Source of the DNA: Seleniivibrio sp.
GTDB lineage: Bacteria > Chrysiogenota > Deferribacteres > Deferribacterales > Geovibrionaceae
Direction of reading: 5' to 3'
NCBI RefSeq assembly: GCF_021209385.1
Contig: NZ_JAJOIL010000005.1
Span: forward strand, 1 to 64,000
Length of the DNA stretch: 64,000 nucleotides
Part shown: positions 16,843-26,072 of the stretch, in pieces
How positions within the stretch are numbered: the first letter of the stretch is position 1
Layout: every line of letters starts with the position of its first letter
Notes under the pieces: model-generated
The model's input: the letters and a program-made list of their open reading frames with translations, nothing else
What the model was told of the DNA's origin: nothing
Database searches by the model: none
Program-made: the position numbers and the translations under genes

Positions 16843-19104
16843 TTACTTTACAATATCAGCCCTGAGGCTCTTTCCGTTACAGAAGATGCCGGCTGTTGCA
16901 ACAAAGTCCTCCGGCAGAGCTATGCAGCCTTTGGATACTTTCTTTTCTATTTCGACAAGAAACTCACCTTCAAAGCCTTCGCCTTTGACCTTGACTCTGT
17001 CCTTGGCGGAGATGCCGAGTTCTTTGGCGTCTTCGACGCTGAGCTCAAGCATAGGCTCGCCGTAAACCTTGGCAAGATCGGGTGACCATCTTGTGAAAGA
17101 GCCTGAGTGGAGTCTGAGGCTGGCGGGATAAAGGAAGAATCTGCCTTTACCTTTCGCCTTGCCGTCTGTTGCAGCGACTTCACCCGCAAAGACATAAGGG
17201 TAGGAAACCACGCCGCCGTCCCAGTTTATGCCTGAGTAAAGCGGAACTTCCTTCTCTATCATGCCTCTTACGGCACTCACTTCGGCGGGAAGCTTTATTC
17301 CAAGTCCTTTTGCTATTGCGGAAACGACACAGGCATCAGTATTAACACCTTTATCAACCGCTTTTGCTATGGACTGGACATGTCCCTCAAGGTTTGTGAA
17401 TGAACCGCTCTTCTCTGCGAAAGTGCTTACGGGAATGTAAACATTCGCCATTGCAGCCGTTTCGCTCATGAAGGGGTCTGTCACCAGCAGAAGCTCAAGC
17501 CCTGCCGCCTTGGAAGCCGATTTTGTCCAAACGGATCTCGCAGACAGGTTTTCACCCAGAACCACTACAGCCTTGAATTTGCCGGACTCAAGTCCCTGTG
17601 CAAATTCTGTGGGGCATTTGGCTCCGAATCCCATGTCAACGATACCCACTGAGTTGTTTTTAGCTTTCGCGGGAACAACTTTAACTTTCGCACAGGCTTT
17701 TTTGATATCCTGAGCGAGTTTAACGTCCGCTTTGTTATAGGGATCAAATATAACCACGGGTCTTTCGGCGTTTGTAAGTTTAGCCGCCCATTCGGAATAT
17801 TCGTTGGAAGCGCCCGCAACCGCAGCCGCGTAGCTTTCCATAGCCGCTCTCACCTCGTCGGGTGTGCCTGTGACGAATTTCTTCGACACTCTTCTGAGCG
17901 CTGTATATCCGGGGTAGAACACTGCAAGGGGAGCTGTGCCTGTTCTTGCGGCGTGTCTCACTGCCAGACCGAGTATGGGGTTTGATTCTGTTACGTCTAT
18001 GTTAAGAACTGTGACGCAGTCGCTGTTCTCAACTTCTTCCAGTGTCGCTTCGGGGTTGACTTCGTTTGTCTCGGTTGAGAACAGGTTTGAAGTTCCCAGA
18101 ACGTCTTTAGCAAGTTTGCCTGCAAGGAAAGCCTCTTCATTGGTCAGTCTGGGGGAGACGACAACAGCGATGGCGTCGGCGCCGGCTGTGTCTTTAACCT
18201 TTTTGAGTTTTTCCACTGCAACATCAACCGCTTCGTTAAATGATACCTTTTTGGATTCTCCGCCCGCTTTAACAACCGCCTCAGATTCACGTTTGATGCT
18301 GTTGATAAACTCGAAACCGAAGCGTCCTTTTGCACACATATATCCGTGGTTGATGCCCTCTTCGGGGCTTTCTTTCATACGGAAGACCTCGTTGCCTTCA
18401 TAATCTATATCCACGGTACATCCGCAAGAGCAGAGTCCGCATACGGATTTGACACGGTCGAGGTTCCAAGGTCTGTTTTTGAACAGATATATCCTGTTGT
18501 TCAGTGAACCCACGGGGCATACGCTGATGCACTGTCCGCAGTATTCACAGTTCCAGGGCTGTTCAAAAGAAGTTCCTATTATTGTATCAGTGCCTCTGTT
18601 AAGGAAGCTTATTGCCTGAATGTTCACCACTTCGTCGCAGACACGAACGCAGCGTCCGCAGAGAACGCATCTGTCGATATCCCTTTCGATGAAAGGGTTT
18701 GTATGGTCAACGGGGGTGTCGTTGGGTTTCGCATCAAAACGAACCTTAGTGACGCCCACTTCATATGTAAGATCCTGCAGAGTACACTCGCCGCCCTTAT
18801 CGCAAACCGGGCAATCCAGAGGGTGATTTATAAGAAGCAGCTCGATGGCTGTCTTGCGCACTCTGGAGAGCTTTTCCGAACGGGTGACTATCTCCATCTT
18901 GTCAGTTACGGGTGTTGTACAGGCTGCCTGAAGCTTGGGGTTTCCCACCTGCTCAACAAGACAAACCCTGCATGCACCGAAAGGATTAAGACGGGAGTCA
19001 TGGCAAAGTGTCGGGATGGAGACACCCGCCTCCTTAGCGGCGTCGAGGATGAGCGTGTTGGGAGCTACCTGTACCTCTTTTCCGTCAATTTTTACAGTAA
19101 CCAT
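16843..19104 (-). CDS. nuoG: NADH-quinone oxidoreductase subunit G
   Basis: 753 residues. Order of parts: N-terminal [2Fe-2S] domain with CHDSRLNPFGACRVCLV and CTTPV; His-Cys-type 4Fe-4S motif HPLDCPVCDKGGEC; two ferredoxin motifs CVLCGRCVRVCDEV and CEYCGQCISVCPVG; then a molybdopterin-oxidoreductase-like domain opening with CGLCSCGCTVDID (the extra N7-type cluster) and GYMCAKGRFG. The C-terminal molydopterin-binding-like barrel is retained although complex I holds no molybdenum. It lies 19 bases after nuoF. Confidence 0.96.
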   Translation of the reverse strand: MVTVKIDGKEVQVAPNTLILDAAKEAGVSIPTLCHDSRLNPFGACRVCLVEQVGNPKLQAACTTPVTDKMEIVTRSEKLSRVRKTAIELLLINHPLDCPVCDKGGECTLQDLTYEVGVTKVRFDAKPNDTPVDHTNPFIERDIDRCVLCGRCVRVCDEVVNIQAISFLNRGTDTIIGTSFEQPWNCEYCGQCISVCPVGSLNNRIYLFKNRPWNLDRVKSVCGLCSCGCTVDIDYEGNEVFRMKESPEEGINHGYMCAKGRFGFEFINSIKRESEAVVKAGGESKKVSFNEAVDVAVEKLKKVKDTAGADAIAVVVSPRLTNEEAFLAGKLAKDVLGTSNLFSTETNEVNPEATLEEVENSDCVTVLNIDVTESNPILGLAVRHAARTGTAPLAVFYPGYTALRRVSKKFVTGTPDEVRAAMESYAAAVAGASNEYSEWAAKLTNAERPVVIFDPYNKADVKLAQDIKKACAKVKVVPAKAKNNSVGIVDMGFGAKCPTEFAQGLESGKFKAVVVLGENLSARSVWTKSASKAAGLELLLVTDPFMSETAAMANVYIPVSTFAEKSGSFTNLEGHVQSIAKAVDKGVNTDACVVSAIAKGLGIKLPAEVSAVRGMIEKEVPLYSGINWDGGVVSYPYVFAGEVAATDGKAKGKGRFFLYPASLRLHSGSFTRWSPDLAKVYGEPMLELSVEDAKELGISAKDRVKVKGEGFEGEFLVEIEKKVSKGCIALPEDFVATAGIFCNGKSLRADIVK

Positions 19105-19123
19105 ACTGAGTCTCTCCTCTGCC

Positions 19124-20911
19124 TTAATCTATTGCATTGAAAGGACAGTTAACTATACATTCGCGACATTTCACGCATTTGGATTTGTCAATGTATGCGA
19201 CTGTTCCTTTTTCCCATGTGATAGCATCAACGGGACATGCTTTTTTGCAGATACCGCATTTTTTGCATCTGTCGTCAACAACAACGAACTCGATAAGTTC
19301 CGCACACTCCCTTGCGGGGCATTTTTTGTCTCTGATGTGCGCCTCATACTCGTGTCTGAAATATTTCACAGTCGTAAGTACGGGGTTTGGTGCTGTCTGA
19401 CCCAGACCGCAGAGTGACGCAGTCTTGATGTCGTTACCTACTTCCAGAAGAAGATCAATATCCTCTTCCCTTCCCTGACCTGTGATGATCCTTGTAAGGA
19501 TATCAAGCATGGTCTTTGTTCCGATACGGCAGGGGATACATTTGCCGCATGATTCTCTCTGGGTGAATGTAAGGAAGAAATGAGCCACGTTAACCATGCA
19601 GTTCGTTTCATCCATAACAACAACACCGCCGGAACCCATCATCGCACCTGCTGCGATGAGCGAATCGTAGTCTATGGGTGTTTCAAGGTGGTCAGGTGTA
19701 AGACAGCCGCCAGAGGGACCGCCAAGCTGAACAGCCTTGAATTTTCTCTTTTTCGGGATACCGCCGCCGACATCAAAAATGAGTTCGCGCACGGTGATAC
19801 CCATAGGAACCTCAACAAGTCCGGTTGACTTAACCTTGCCTGAAAGGGCGAAGATCTTAGTACCTTTTGACTTTTCAGTACCTATGTTTGCATACCATTC
19901 GGATCCGTTAAGCAGGATGCCGGGGAGGTTTGCAAAGGTCTCAACGTTGTTAACGTTTGAAGGTTTCTGCCAGAGACCCTTAACAGCGGGGAACGGAGGT
20001 CTGGGACGGGGCATGCCTCTTTCGCCTTCAATTGAGGCGATGAGAGCTGTTTCCTCGCCGCAAACAAACGCGCCGGCTCCTTCTTTCAGCTTCAGTTTGA
20101 AGTGGAAGTCGGTACCGAACACCTTGTCGCCAAGTATTCCTGCTGCTTCAGCATCTTTAATGGCTTTGATAACCCTTACGATGGCAAGCGGATACTCCGC
20201 ACGGCAATAGATGTAACCTTCGTCGCATCCGATTGCATAACCTGCGATAAGCATACCCTCGATGACCGCGTGGGGGTTACCTTCGATTATGGAACGGTCC
20301 ATGAACGCGCCTGGGTCACCTTCATCCGCGTTGCAGATAAGGTATTTGTGGTCGCCGGGGCTGTTTCGGCAGAACGTCCATTTAAGACCTGTGGGGAAAC
20401 CGCCGCCCCCCCTGCCTCTGAGGCCTGACTTCTTGACTTCGTCAATAACCTGCTCAGGGGTCATGGTGAGCGCTTTTTTAATCGCTTCGTATCCGCCGAG
20501 TTTAATGTAGTCTTCAAGACTTTCGGGGTCTACACGTCCGCAATCGGCAAGAACGTAGCGTTTCTGTTTATCATAGAATTGAAAATAGTCGGCCTTTGCC
20601 GCCCACTTCTCAACAACATTACCGCCGACAATGTGTTCCTCAACTATTGTGGGAACCATTTCAGCCGAAACGTGTTCGTAAGTGACCGGTTCTTTGCCCG
20701 GGATATAAACGTCTATAAGTACATCACGGGCGCAGAGTCCTCTGCATCCTGTCTGTTTTGCGGCACAGTTGCGTTCTTTTGATTCCGCGTTTTTAAGACC
20801 TCTTTTGGCAAACTCCTGTTCCAGAGCCTCCATGACCTCATGTCCGCCGGAAGCAACACCAGCCGTACCCATACAGACGTGTACTTCAACGTGATCTGTT
20901 GTATAACTCAT
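19124..20911 (-). CDS. nuoF: NADH-quinone oxidoreductase subunit F, extended bifurcation-type form
   Basis: 595 residues against about 430 for ordinary NuoF. Residues 1-115 are a thioredoxin-like [2Fe-2S] domain; the central part has GLRGRGGGGFPTGLKW and NADEGDPGAFMDR for FMN/NADH and ESCGKCIPCRIGTK for cluster N3; residues 540-595 add two ferredoxin motifs (CKKCGICKKACPVDAI, CVKCRECIVNCPFNAID). This layout is known from HydB/HndC subunits of NAD(P)-linked, often electron-bifurcating, hydrogenases. In the N-terminal domain the usual CxGTxC reads CMGTAG, so one of four expected cysteine ligands is lost; a nearby extra cysteine (NCAAKQTGC) might stand in. It lies 3 bases after nuoE. Confidence 0.95.
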   Translation of the reverse strand: MSYTTDHVEVHVCMGTAGVASGGHEVMEALEQEFAKRGLKNAESKERNCAAKQTGCRGLCARDVLIDVYIPGKEPVTYEHVSAEMVPTIVEEHIVGGNVVEKWAAKADYFQFYDKQKRYVLADCGRVDPESLEDYIKLGGYEAIKKALTMTPEQVIDEVKKSGLRGRGGGGFPTGLKWTFCRNSPGDHKYLICNADEGDPGAFMDRSIIEGNPHAVIEGMLIAGYAIGCDEGYIYCRAEYPLAIVRVIKAIKDAEAAGILGDKVFGTDFHFKLKLKEGAGAFVCGEETALIASIEGERGMPRPRPPFPAVKGLWQKPSNVNNVETFANLPGILLNGSEWYANIGTEKSKGTKIFALSGKVKSTGLVEVPMGITVRELIFDVGGGIPKKRKFKAVQLGGPSGGCLTPDHLETPIDYDSLIAAGAMMGSGGVVVMDETNCMVNVAHFFLTFTQRESCGKCIPCRIGTKTMLDILTRIITGQGREEDIDLLLEVGNDIKTASLCGLGQTAPNPVLTTVKYFRHEYEAHIRDKKCPARECAELIEFVVVDDRCKKCGICKKACPVDAITWEKGTVAYIDKSKCVKCRECIVNCPFNAID

Positions 20912-20914
20912 ATC

Positions 20915-21421
20915 CTACCCCTGAAGTTCTGCATAATCCCTGAAGATCTTTCTTGCTTCTTCAGGTTTCAGGTTGCCGTATGTTTTATTGTTGATCATGA
21001 TAACGGGAGCCATTCCGCATGCGCCGATACATGAAACTTCCTCAAGGGTAAACTTGAGGTCTGCGCTTGTCTCACCGTTTTTTATCCCGAATTCCTCACA
21101 CACAACTTCGGAGATACGACCCGAACCCTGCACGTGGCAGGCTGTTCCTCTGCATACCCTGATGACATACTTGCCTCTGGGTTTAGTGTAAAACTGTGCA
21201 TAGAAGGTAATAACGCCATAAATCTGGTGTGCTGACATATTCAGGTTGTCGGCAATCCTTTCAACAATTTCGCTGAAGAGATATCCGTATGCTTCCTGAA
21301 CCTGCTGAAGAACCGGAATGGTTGCGCCTTTCCAGTCTTTGTACTTTTCGCAGATCTCGTCGCAAGCGGTAAAATCTATCTCTTTGCCTGCTGATTCTGT
21401 CTCTTTTACTTCTGTCGCCAT
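20915..21421 (-). CDS. nuoE: NADH-quinone oxidoreductase subunit E
   Basis: 168 residues. The thioredoxin-like [2Fe-2S] ligands are all present: CRGTACHVQGS (about residue 97) and CIGACGMAPV (about 138). An N-terminal helical bundle precedes them. It transfers electrons beside NuoF at the tip of the peripheral arm and lies 11 bases after nuoD. Confidence 0.96.
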   Translation of the reverse strand: MATEVKETESAGKEIDFTACDEICEKYKDWKGATIPVLQQVQEAYGYLFSEIVERIADNLNMSAHQIYGVITFYAQFYTKPRGKYVIRVCRGTACHVQGSGRISEVVCEEFGIKNGETSADLKFTLEEVSCIGACGMAPVIMINNKTYGNLKPEEARKIFRDYAELQG

Positions 21422-21432
21422 TATGTCACCCC

Positions 21433-22617
21433 TTACCTGTCGATTTCGCCGAGTACCACGTCGTTGGTACCGACTATCGCAACAAGGTCAGCCAGCATGT
21501 GTCCTTTGGCCATCTTGTTCAGTGCGCCGAGGTTGACATAGGAGGGGGCTCTTATCTTCATTCTGTAAGGTCTTTCCTCTCCTTCGGAAACAAGATAGAA
21601 ACCGAGTTCGCCTTTGGGCGCCTCGATACCTTGATATGTTTCGCCTTTAGGAGCCTTGAAACCTTTGGAAACGATGTAGAATCTTCTGATAAGTGCTTCC
21701 ATGCGCTCGTAAACGTCTTCGTGTTTGGGCAGAGCAACTCTGGGGTCGTCAGTCATGACTTCGCCGGTTGCGGGGATCTGCTCAAGAGCCTGCTGAAGAA
21801 TTTTGTTGGATTCACGAAGCTCTTTCATTCTGACCTTGTAACGTGCGTATGTATCGCCTTCCTGCTGTACGGGAATTTCCCATTTGAATCTGTCGTATAT
21901 ACCATAGGGTTCGTCGCGGCGAAGGTCGAAGTCAACACCTGAGCCTCTCATAAGGGGACCTGACGTACCGTAAGCCTGAGTATCGTCAGCGGAAAGATGT
22001 CCGATGCCGATTGTTCTCATTTTCCAGATCCTGTTGTTTGTCAGCAGGTTTTCGTATGTATCAACGTTAGCGTCGAATCTCTCCACGAAGGATTTAAGCC
22101 TTACGAAGAAATCTTCGGGCATGTCCGCGCGTACGCCGCCGATACGGATCCATGAGCTGGTCATACGCTGACCTGTACCCACTTCAAACATATCAAGTAT
22201 CTCCTCGCGCTCACGGAAAGCGTAAAGGAAAACAGTCATCGCGCCTATGTCAAGGGCGTGTGTCGCAACCCACACAAGGTGAGAAGCAATTCTTGCCATC
22301 TCTGCGAGTATAACGCGGAGATATTCAGCCCTTTCGGGGATATTAACGTCAAAGAACTTCTCTACTGCAAGGCAGTAGGCAAGGTTATTAGAAAGAGGTG
22401 AAAGGTAGTCAAGTCTGTCTGTGAGCGGAATAACCTGGTGGTATGTTCTGTTTTCGGCAAGTTTTTCAGTGCCTCTGTGGAGGAAGCCCACATCGGGTTC
22501 CACGTTGACAATGGTCTCGCCGTCGATGTCTACCACAAGTCTCAGAACCCCGTGTGTAGAGGGGTGCTGGGGTCCCATGTTGACGGTAATTACTTCTGAA
22601 ATGTTATTATTAATCAT
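21433..22617 (-). CDS. nuoD: NADH-quinone oxidoreductase subunit D
   Basis: 394 residues, the 49-kDa quinone-binding subunit. NMGPQHPSTHGVLRL near the N-terminus carries the quinone-site histidine loop, and WIRIGGVRADMP and the late PSYVNLGALNKMAKGHMLAD are typical. It is not fused to NuoC. It lies 8 bases after nuoC. Confidence 0.97.
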   Translation of the reverse strand: MINNNISEVITVNMGPQHPSTHGVLRLVVDIDGETIVNVEPDVGFLHRGTEKLAENRTYHQVIPLTDRLDYLSPLSNNLAYCLAVEKFFDVNIPERAEYLRVILAEMARIASHLVWVATHALDIGAMTVFLYAFREREEILDMFEVGTGQRMTSSWIRIGGVRADMPEDFFVRLKSFVERFDANVDTYENLLTNNRIWKMRTIGIGHLSADDTQAYGTSGPLMRGSGVDFDLRRDEPYGIYDRFKWEIPVQQEGDTYARYKVRMKELRESNKILQQALEQIPATGEVMTDDPRVALPKHEDVYERMEALIRRFYIVSKGFKAPKGETYQGIEAPKGELGFYLVSEGEERPYRMKIRAPSYVNLGALNKMAKGHMLADLVAIVGTNDVVLGEIDR

Positions 22618-22625
22618 ATCAGTTC

Positions 22626-23123
22626 CTACCTTGAAAACTTAAGACCGAGACCTTGCTCATCAGCATTGTTGAACCATGATCTCTCTTTAAGCGGGAAGTC
22701 TTTTCTTAAGGGGTGACCCTCGAAGAATTCGGGAAGCAGGACTCTTTTAAGATCGGGGTGACCTTCAAAGACTATGCCCATAAGGTCATACTGTTCCCTT
22801 TCCATAAGGTTTGCACCCGGCCAGATATCTGTAATAGTGGGGAACTTATTGTCCTCACCGGACAGTTTGACAAAAACGCGCATCTTGTTCTCAATAGAGA
22901 ACAGGTTGATTGTGATCTCAAACTTTTCACGTTTTTTGGGCCAGTGTACGGCAACAACGTCCACTATGTACTTGAAGGATGCTTCGTCTCTTAAAGCAGT
23001 TAAAACCGCTTTATAGGCGGCAACGTCCTTCACTCTTATGAAGTTGCACTTAAACTCCGTATAGCTGTTGAGCTTTTCGGGGAAAAGCGCTTCCAGTTTG
23101 GCTGCAAGCTGTTCAAATGTCAT
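22626..23123 (-). CDS. nuoC: NADH-quinone oxidoreductase subunit C
   Basis: 165 residues. The 30-kDa subunit signature appears as ANLMEREQYDLMGIVFEGHPDLKRVLLP and GHPLRKDFP. It is a structural subunit of the peripheral arm, separate from NuoD. It lies 9 bases after nuoB. Confidence 0.96.
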   Translation of the reverse strand: MTFEQLAAKLEALFPEKLNSYTEFKCNFIRVKDVAAYKAVLTALRDEASFKYIVDVVAVHWPKKREKFEITINLFSIENKMRVFVKLSGEDNKFPTITDIWPGANLMEREQYDLMGIVFEGHPDLKRVLLPEFFEGHPLRKDFPLKERSWFNNADEQGLGLKFSR

Positions 23124-23132
23124 CCTTTCCTC

Positions 23133-23609
23133 CTACTTTCTCACGACTTTTTCAGTCATGATTTTCTTTTGCAGAGCAGTAATGGCATCGAAAAATGCTT
23201 CGGGTCTGGGAGGGCAGCCGGGAACATAGAAATCAACCGGAATAACCTCATCAACACCCTGTACTGTAGAATAGGTGTTATAGATTCCGCCGCTTGTTGC
23301 GCAGCTTCCGATTGCTATGACCCATTTGGGCTCAGGCATCTGCAGGTAGACCTTTCTGACGACAGGCGCCATTTTTCTGGTAACAGTTCCGGCAACCAGC
23401 ATCAGGTCAGACTGACGCGGTGTCGCACGGAAAATGATACCCATTCTGTCAAGGTCGTATTTGGCAGCGCCGCAGGCCATCATTTCGATCGCGCAGCAGG
23501 CGAGACCGAACGTAACAGGCCAGATAGAGCCTTTTCTGCAGTAGTTGATCACACTGTCAACTGTCGTCGTGAGAACGTTGTCAGGTAATTTTCTGTCAAT
23601 TAAGCCCAT
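23133..23609 (-). CDS. nuoB: NADH-quinone oxidoreductase subunit B
   Basis: 158 residues from the ATG at 23609, chosen because AAGGAG stands 7 bases upstream; an ATG at 23630 would put that site inside the gene. Cluster N2 ligands are seen in [13 protein letters not shown] (adjacent cysteines), GSCATSGG and [10 protein letters not shown]2 donates electrons to quinone. The start overlaps the nuoA stop by 10 bases. Confidence 0.95.
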   Translation of the reverse strand: MGLIDRKLPDNVLTTTVDSVINYCRKGSIWPVTFGLACCAIEMMACGAAKYDLDRMGIIFRATPRQSDLMLVAGTVTRKMAPVVRKVYLQMPEPKWVIAIGSCATSGGIYNTYSTVQGVDEVIPVDFYVPGCPPRPEAFFDAITALQKKIMTEKVVRK

Positions 23610-23953
23610 TCTAACGCTCCTTTCTGCCATGCGTAAAAGTAACCGAACACAAGGATTACGATGAACAGAATCATCTCGATGAGACCGAAAAGCCCGATCA
23701 TGTCGAAGCTGACGGCCCAGGGGTACAGAAACACTGTCTCCACATCAAAAATAACAAACAGCATAGCGATTATGTAGAACCTGAGGTTCAGACGCTTTCT
23801 GTTTTCATCCAGCGAGGGCATTCCGCACTCATATACGCTGAATTTGACCTTTTCATATTTCGCGGGACGGACAATGGCTCCTACGAACATAATTATTATG
23901 CCGAGAGCTCCGGCCACGATAAGGAAAAGCACTATAGGCAAATATCCACTCAT
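23600..23953 (-). CDS. nuoA: NADH-quinone oxidoreductase subunit A
   Basis: 117 residues, three helices. The conserved loop [20 protein letters not shown] with its cysteine and the helix [20 protein letters not shown] are intact. It is the first gene of the operon, with GAGGTGAGG just upstream of the ATG. It is a membrane subunit near the quinone channel. Confidence 0.96.
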   Translation of the reverse strand: MSGYLPIVLFLIVAGALGIIIMFVGAIVRPAKYEKVKFSVYECGMPSLDENRKRLNLRFYIIAMLFVIFDVETVFLYPWAVSFDMIGLFGLIEMILFIVILVFGYFYAWQKGALEWA

Positions 23954-23986
23954 ACCTCACCTCTGTATTTTGTATACAGTATGCAG

Positions 23987-24015
23987 TATCTATCATGAAG
24001 CAGTAAAGGTGTCAA
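23987..24015 (-). promoter_or_regulatory. Candidate promoter for the nuo operon
   Basis: On the minus strand TTGACA (24015-24010) is followed after 17 bases by TAGATA (23992-23987). The -35 is perfect and the -10 is weak (3 of 6), so this may need an activator. It lies 34-62 bases upstream of nuoA. Confidence 0.5.
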
Positions 24016-24104
24016 CAAGAAACATCGTTTTAGGACTAAAAGAATCCCCGTATTGGAAGGGGGTTTGCGCGCCTGAGCCATTGTAGCGGGAGTTCAGAAT
24101 AATA

Positions 24105-25013
24105 CTATAATTTAAGTCTTTTTACAAGCTCTTCAATATCTGTGGGAAGCGGCGATAGAAAAGACTTTTGAGTGTTATCGAAAGGATCTATAAAGGACAG
24201 ATGCCACGAATGCAAAGCCTGTCTTTTGATGGGCATCGCAGCGGAAATCTTGTTTCCGTATACGCTATCACCAGCCAGCGGAAAGCCCATATGAGACATG
24301 TGCACCCGTATCTGATGGGTTCTTCCGGTGTATATTTTTACCTCTGCAAGGAATGCCCCTTTTAATAATTTTAGAACAGTGATTTCACTTTTAGCGTATT
24401 TGCCGTTTTCGTCCACAGCCATCTTTTTACGGTCTTTTTTGCTCCTTGCGATGGGAAATTCGGCTGTAAATTTCTCTGTTTTCGGATTGCCCGCACAAAC
24501 GGCAAGGTATTTTTTATCCACTGTTCTATCCGCAAACATCTTTGACAGTTTCTCCCGCGCATTTCTGTTCTTCGCCACGAGAAGAAGCCCTGAGGTGTCT
24601 TTGTCCAGACGATGCACAATGCCGGGTCTGACATCATTATCGTCTTGTATATCAAACATATAAAGCAGTCCGTTAACCAGTGTGTCAGCATCTGTGCCGT
24701 GAGCTGGATGCACTGTCACACCTGCCGGCTTGTCGATGACTGCGTAATTATCACATTCATATACAACTGTCAGATTCATCTCCACCGGTGTCATATCCGG
24801 CATTTTTTCCGGCGGTATAACAACTATTATATTATCACCAACCCTGACCTTATATTTCTTTTCGCGCACGGCGCCATTCACCGTAACGCTCCCCTGTTCT
24901 ATGAGCTTTTCAGCATGGGAGCGTGAAATTTCCGAATTTGCTGATATGTATGCATCCAGTCTCACGGAGCTTTCAGACGCGGTCATTGTGATTATTTGGC
25001 TATTTTCTGTCAT
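24105..25013 (-). CDS. rluD: RluA-family 23S rRNA pseudouridine synthase (RluD-like)
   Basis: 302 residues. An S4 RNA-binding domain (residues 12-75; RLDAYISANSEISRSHAEKL) is followed by the catalytic domain, with HRLDKDTSGLLLVAKN around residue 140 bearing the catalytic aspartate, and RTHQIRVHMSHMGFPLAGD later. RluD modifies helix 69 of 23S rRNA; RluC or RluB-like alternatives are less likely given the S4 plus the HRLDKDTSG sequence. Downstream at about 24044-24067 is a weak CCCC/GGGG hairpin that may terminate it. Confidence 0.92.
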   Translation of the reverse strand: MTENSQIITMTASESSVRLDAYISANSEISRSHAEKLIEQGSVTVNGAVREKKYKVRVGDNIIVVIPPEKMPDMTPVEMNLTVVYECDNYAVIDKPAGVTVHPAHGTDADTLVNGLLYMFDIQDDNDVRPGIVHRLDKDTSGLLLVAKNRNAREKLSKMFADRTVDKKYLAVCAGNPKTEKFTAEFPIARSKKDRKKMAVDENGKYAKSEITVLKLLKGAFLAEVKIYTGRTHQIRVHMSHMGFPLAGDSVYGNKISAAMPIKRQALHSWHLSFIDPFDNTQKSFLSPLPTDIEELVKRLKL

Positions 25014-25029
25014 TTTCTCTCATCTTCAA

Positions 25030-25091
25030 AGATTGCTTCGTCAGTACTTTCCTCGCAAAGACGTCTCTGCGAGCCGCAGGTGAAGCAGTCT
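25030..25091. repeat. Palindromic intergenic repeat, family 1, copy A
   Basis: A 62-base nested inverted repeat. The outer arms are AGATTGCTTC (25030) and GAAGCAGTCT (ending 25091). The inner arms CTCGCAAAGAC and GTCTCTGCGAG are complementary with one mismatch and directly abut. It lies between rluD and the rpsF promoter. The second copy is at 56606-56670. The GATTGCTTCG...CTCGCAA core resembles a dispersed repeat seen in many unrelated bacterial genomes. Confidence 0.85.
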
Positions 25092-25105
25092 GACTATAAA
25101 TTTTC

Positions 25106-25134
25106 TTGACTTATATTACCCGAACGGATATAAG
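25106..25134 (+). promoter_or_regulatory. Sigma-70 promoter for rpsF-ssb-rpsR
   Basis: TTGACT (25106-25111), 17-base spacer, TATAAG (25129-25134). It starts 15 bases beyond the repeat at 25030-25091 and gives a leader of about 57 bases to rpsF. Confidence 0.75.
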
Positions 25135-25197
25135 TTTCAACCACCTTTGTTGCGCATAGTATAAGTGCGTGACTATTTAATCCACGAAGGAGGACAT

Positions 25198-25647
25198 ATG
25201 AACACTTACGAAACCGTATTCATCGTCCGCCCCGATCTCCAGCAGGATGAGATCGAAAAAGAGCTTGAGTTCTTCAAAGGGAACATCGAGCAGAACGGCG
25301 GAAAGATCATCAAAGTTGAGCCCTGGGGCAGAGTAACAATGGCATACGCCATCGAAAACTATGCAGAAGGCTACTACTTCCTTATCCAGTTTGAAGCAGA
25401 CATCAACTATCCCGACGAGCTTACAAAACGTTTCCGTTACAACGAGAACGTACTCAGATTCGTCATCGTTGCTATTGATGAGAAAAAATTCAAACTCAAC
25501 CCCAAAAAAGACACTGGTGCTAAGCGCTATGTGAAAAAACCCGGTGCAAGAAAACCCCGCGAAGGTGAAGAGGGTGAGGAAATCGCTCCAGCTGAAGCTG
25601 AAGAGAGCGAAGAAGCAACAACTACAGAAGACTCAGCGGCTGAATAA
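25198..25647 (+). CDS. rpsF: 30S ribosomal protein S6
   Basis: 149 residues from the ATG at 25198, set by AAGGAGG at 25187-25193; an in-frame ATG at 25165 is rejected. S6 core: NTYETVFIVRPDLQQDEIEK, then GRVTMAYAIENYAEGYYFLI and FRYNENVLRFVIV. The C-terminal 50 residues form a Lys-rich then strongly acidic, Glu/Ala tail longer than in most S6 proteins; in some bacteria RimK adds glutamates here, but this tail is encoded. Confidence 0.96.
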   Translation: MNTYETVFIVRPDLQQDEIEKELEFFKGNIEQNGGKIIKVEPWGRVTMAYAIENYAEGYYFLIQFEADINYPDELTKRFRYNENVLRFVIVAIDEKKFKLNPKKDTGAKRYVKKPGARKPREGEEGEEIAPAEAEESEEATTTEDSAAE

Positions 25648-25664
25648 GCCAGCAGGAGAATACT

Positions 25665-26060
25665 ATGGGTTTCCTTAATAAAGTCATGCTGCTCGGCAAT
25701 GTTACACGCAACCCCGAAGTTCGGTTCATCCCGGGGCGTGACCTGCCTGTCGCCAAATTCGGACTGGCAGTCACAAGGAAAACAAAAGACAGAGAAGAGA
25801 CCTGTTTCATCGACATAGTAACTTTCGGCAAAACTGCCGAAATGTGCGGAGAATACGTTACAAAAGGTATGCCGCTGCTTATCGAAGGCAGACTCAACTA
25901 CAGCACATGGGAAGCCGACGGACAGAAACGTTCCAAGCACGAGGTGGTTGCCGAAAATATCCAATTCGTCTCCAGAAGAGACAAATCGGAATATTCCGGT
26001 TCAAGTGCATTTGACGAGCCCGCATCCGGTTCCATGGACGAAGACGATATCCCATTTTAA
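25665..26060 (+). CDS. ssb: Single-stranded DNA-binding protein
   Basis: 131 residues. OB fold opening GFLNKVMLLGNVTRNPEVRF, with KDREETCFIDIVTFGKTAEM and GMPLLIEGRLNYSTWE. It ends in the acidic tip SMDEDDIPF, which docks partner proteins. The linker is short. Standard position between rpsF and rpsR, with a GGAG site before it. Confidence 0.96.
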   Translation: MGFLNKVMLLGNVTRNPEVRFIPGRDLPVAKFGLAVTRKTKDREETCFIDIVTFGKTAEMCGEYVTKGMPLLIEGRLNYSTWEADGQKRSKHEVVAENIQFVSRRDKSEYSGSSAFDEPASGSMDEDDIPF

Positions 26061-26072
26061 GGAGGAAAAGAA

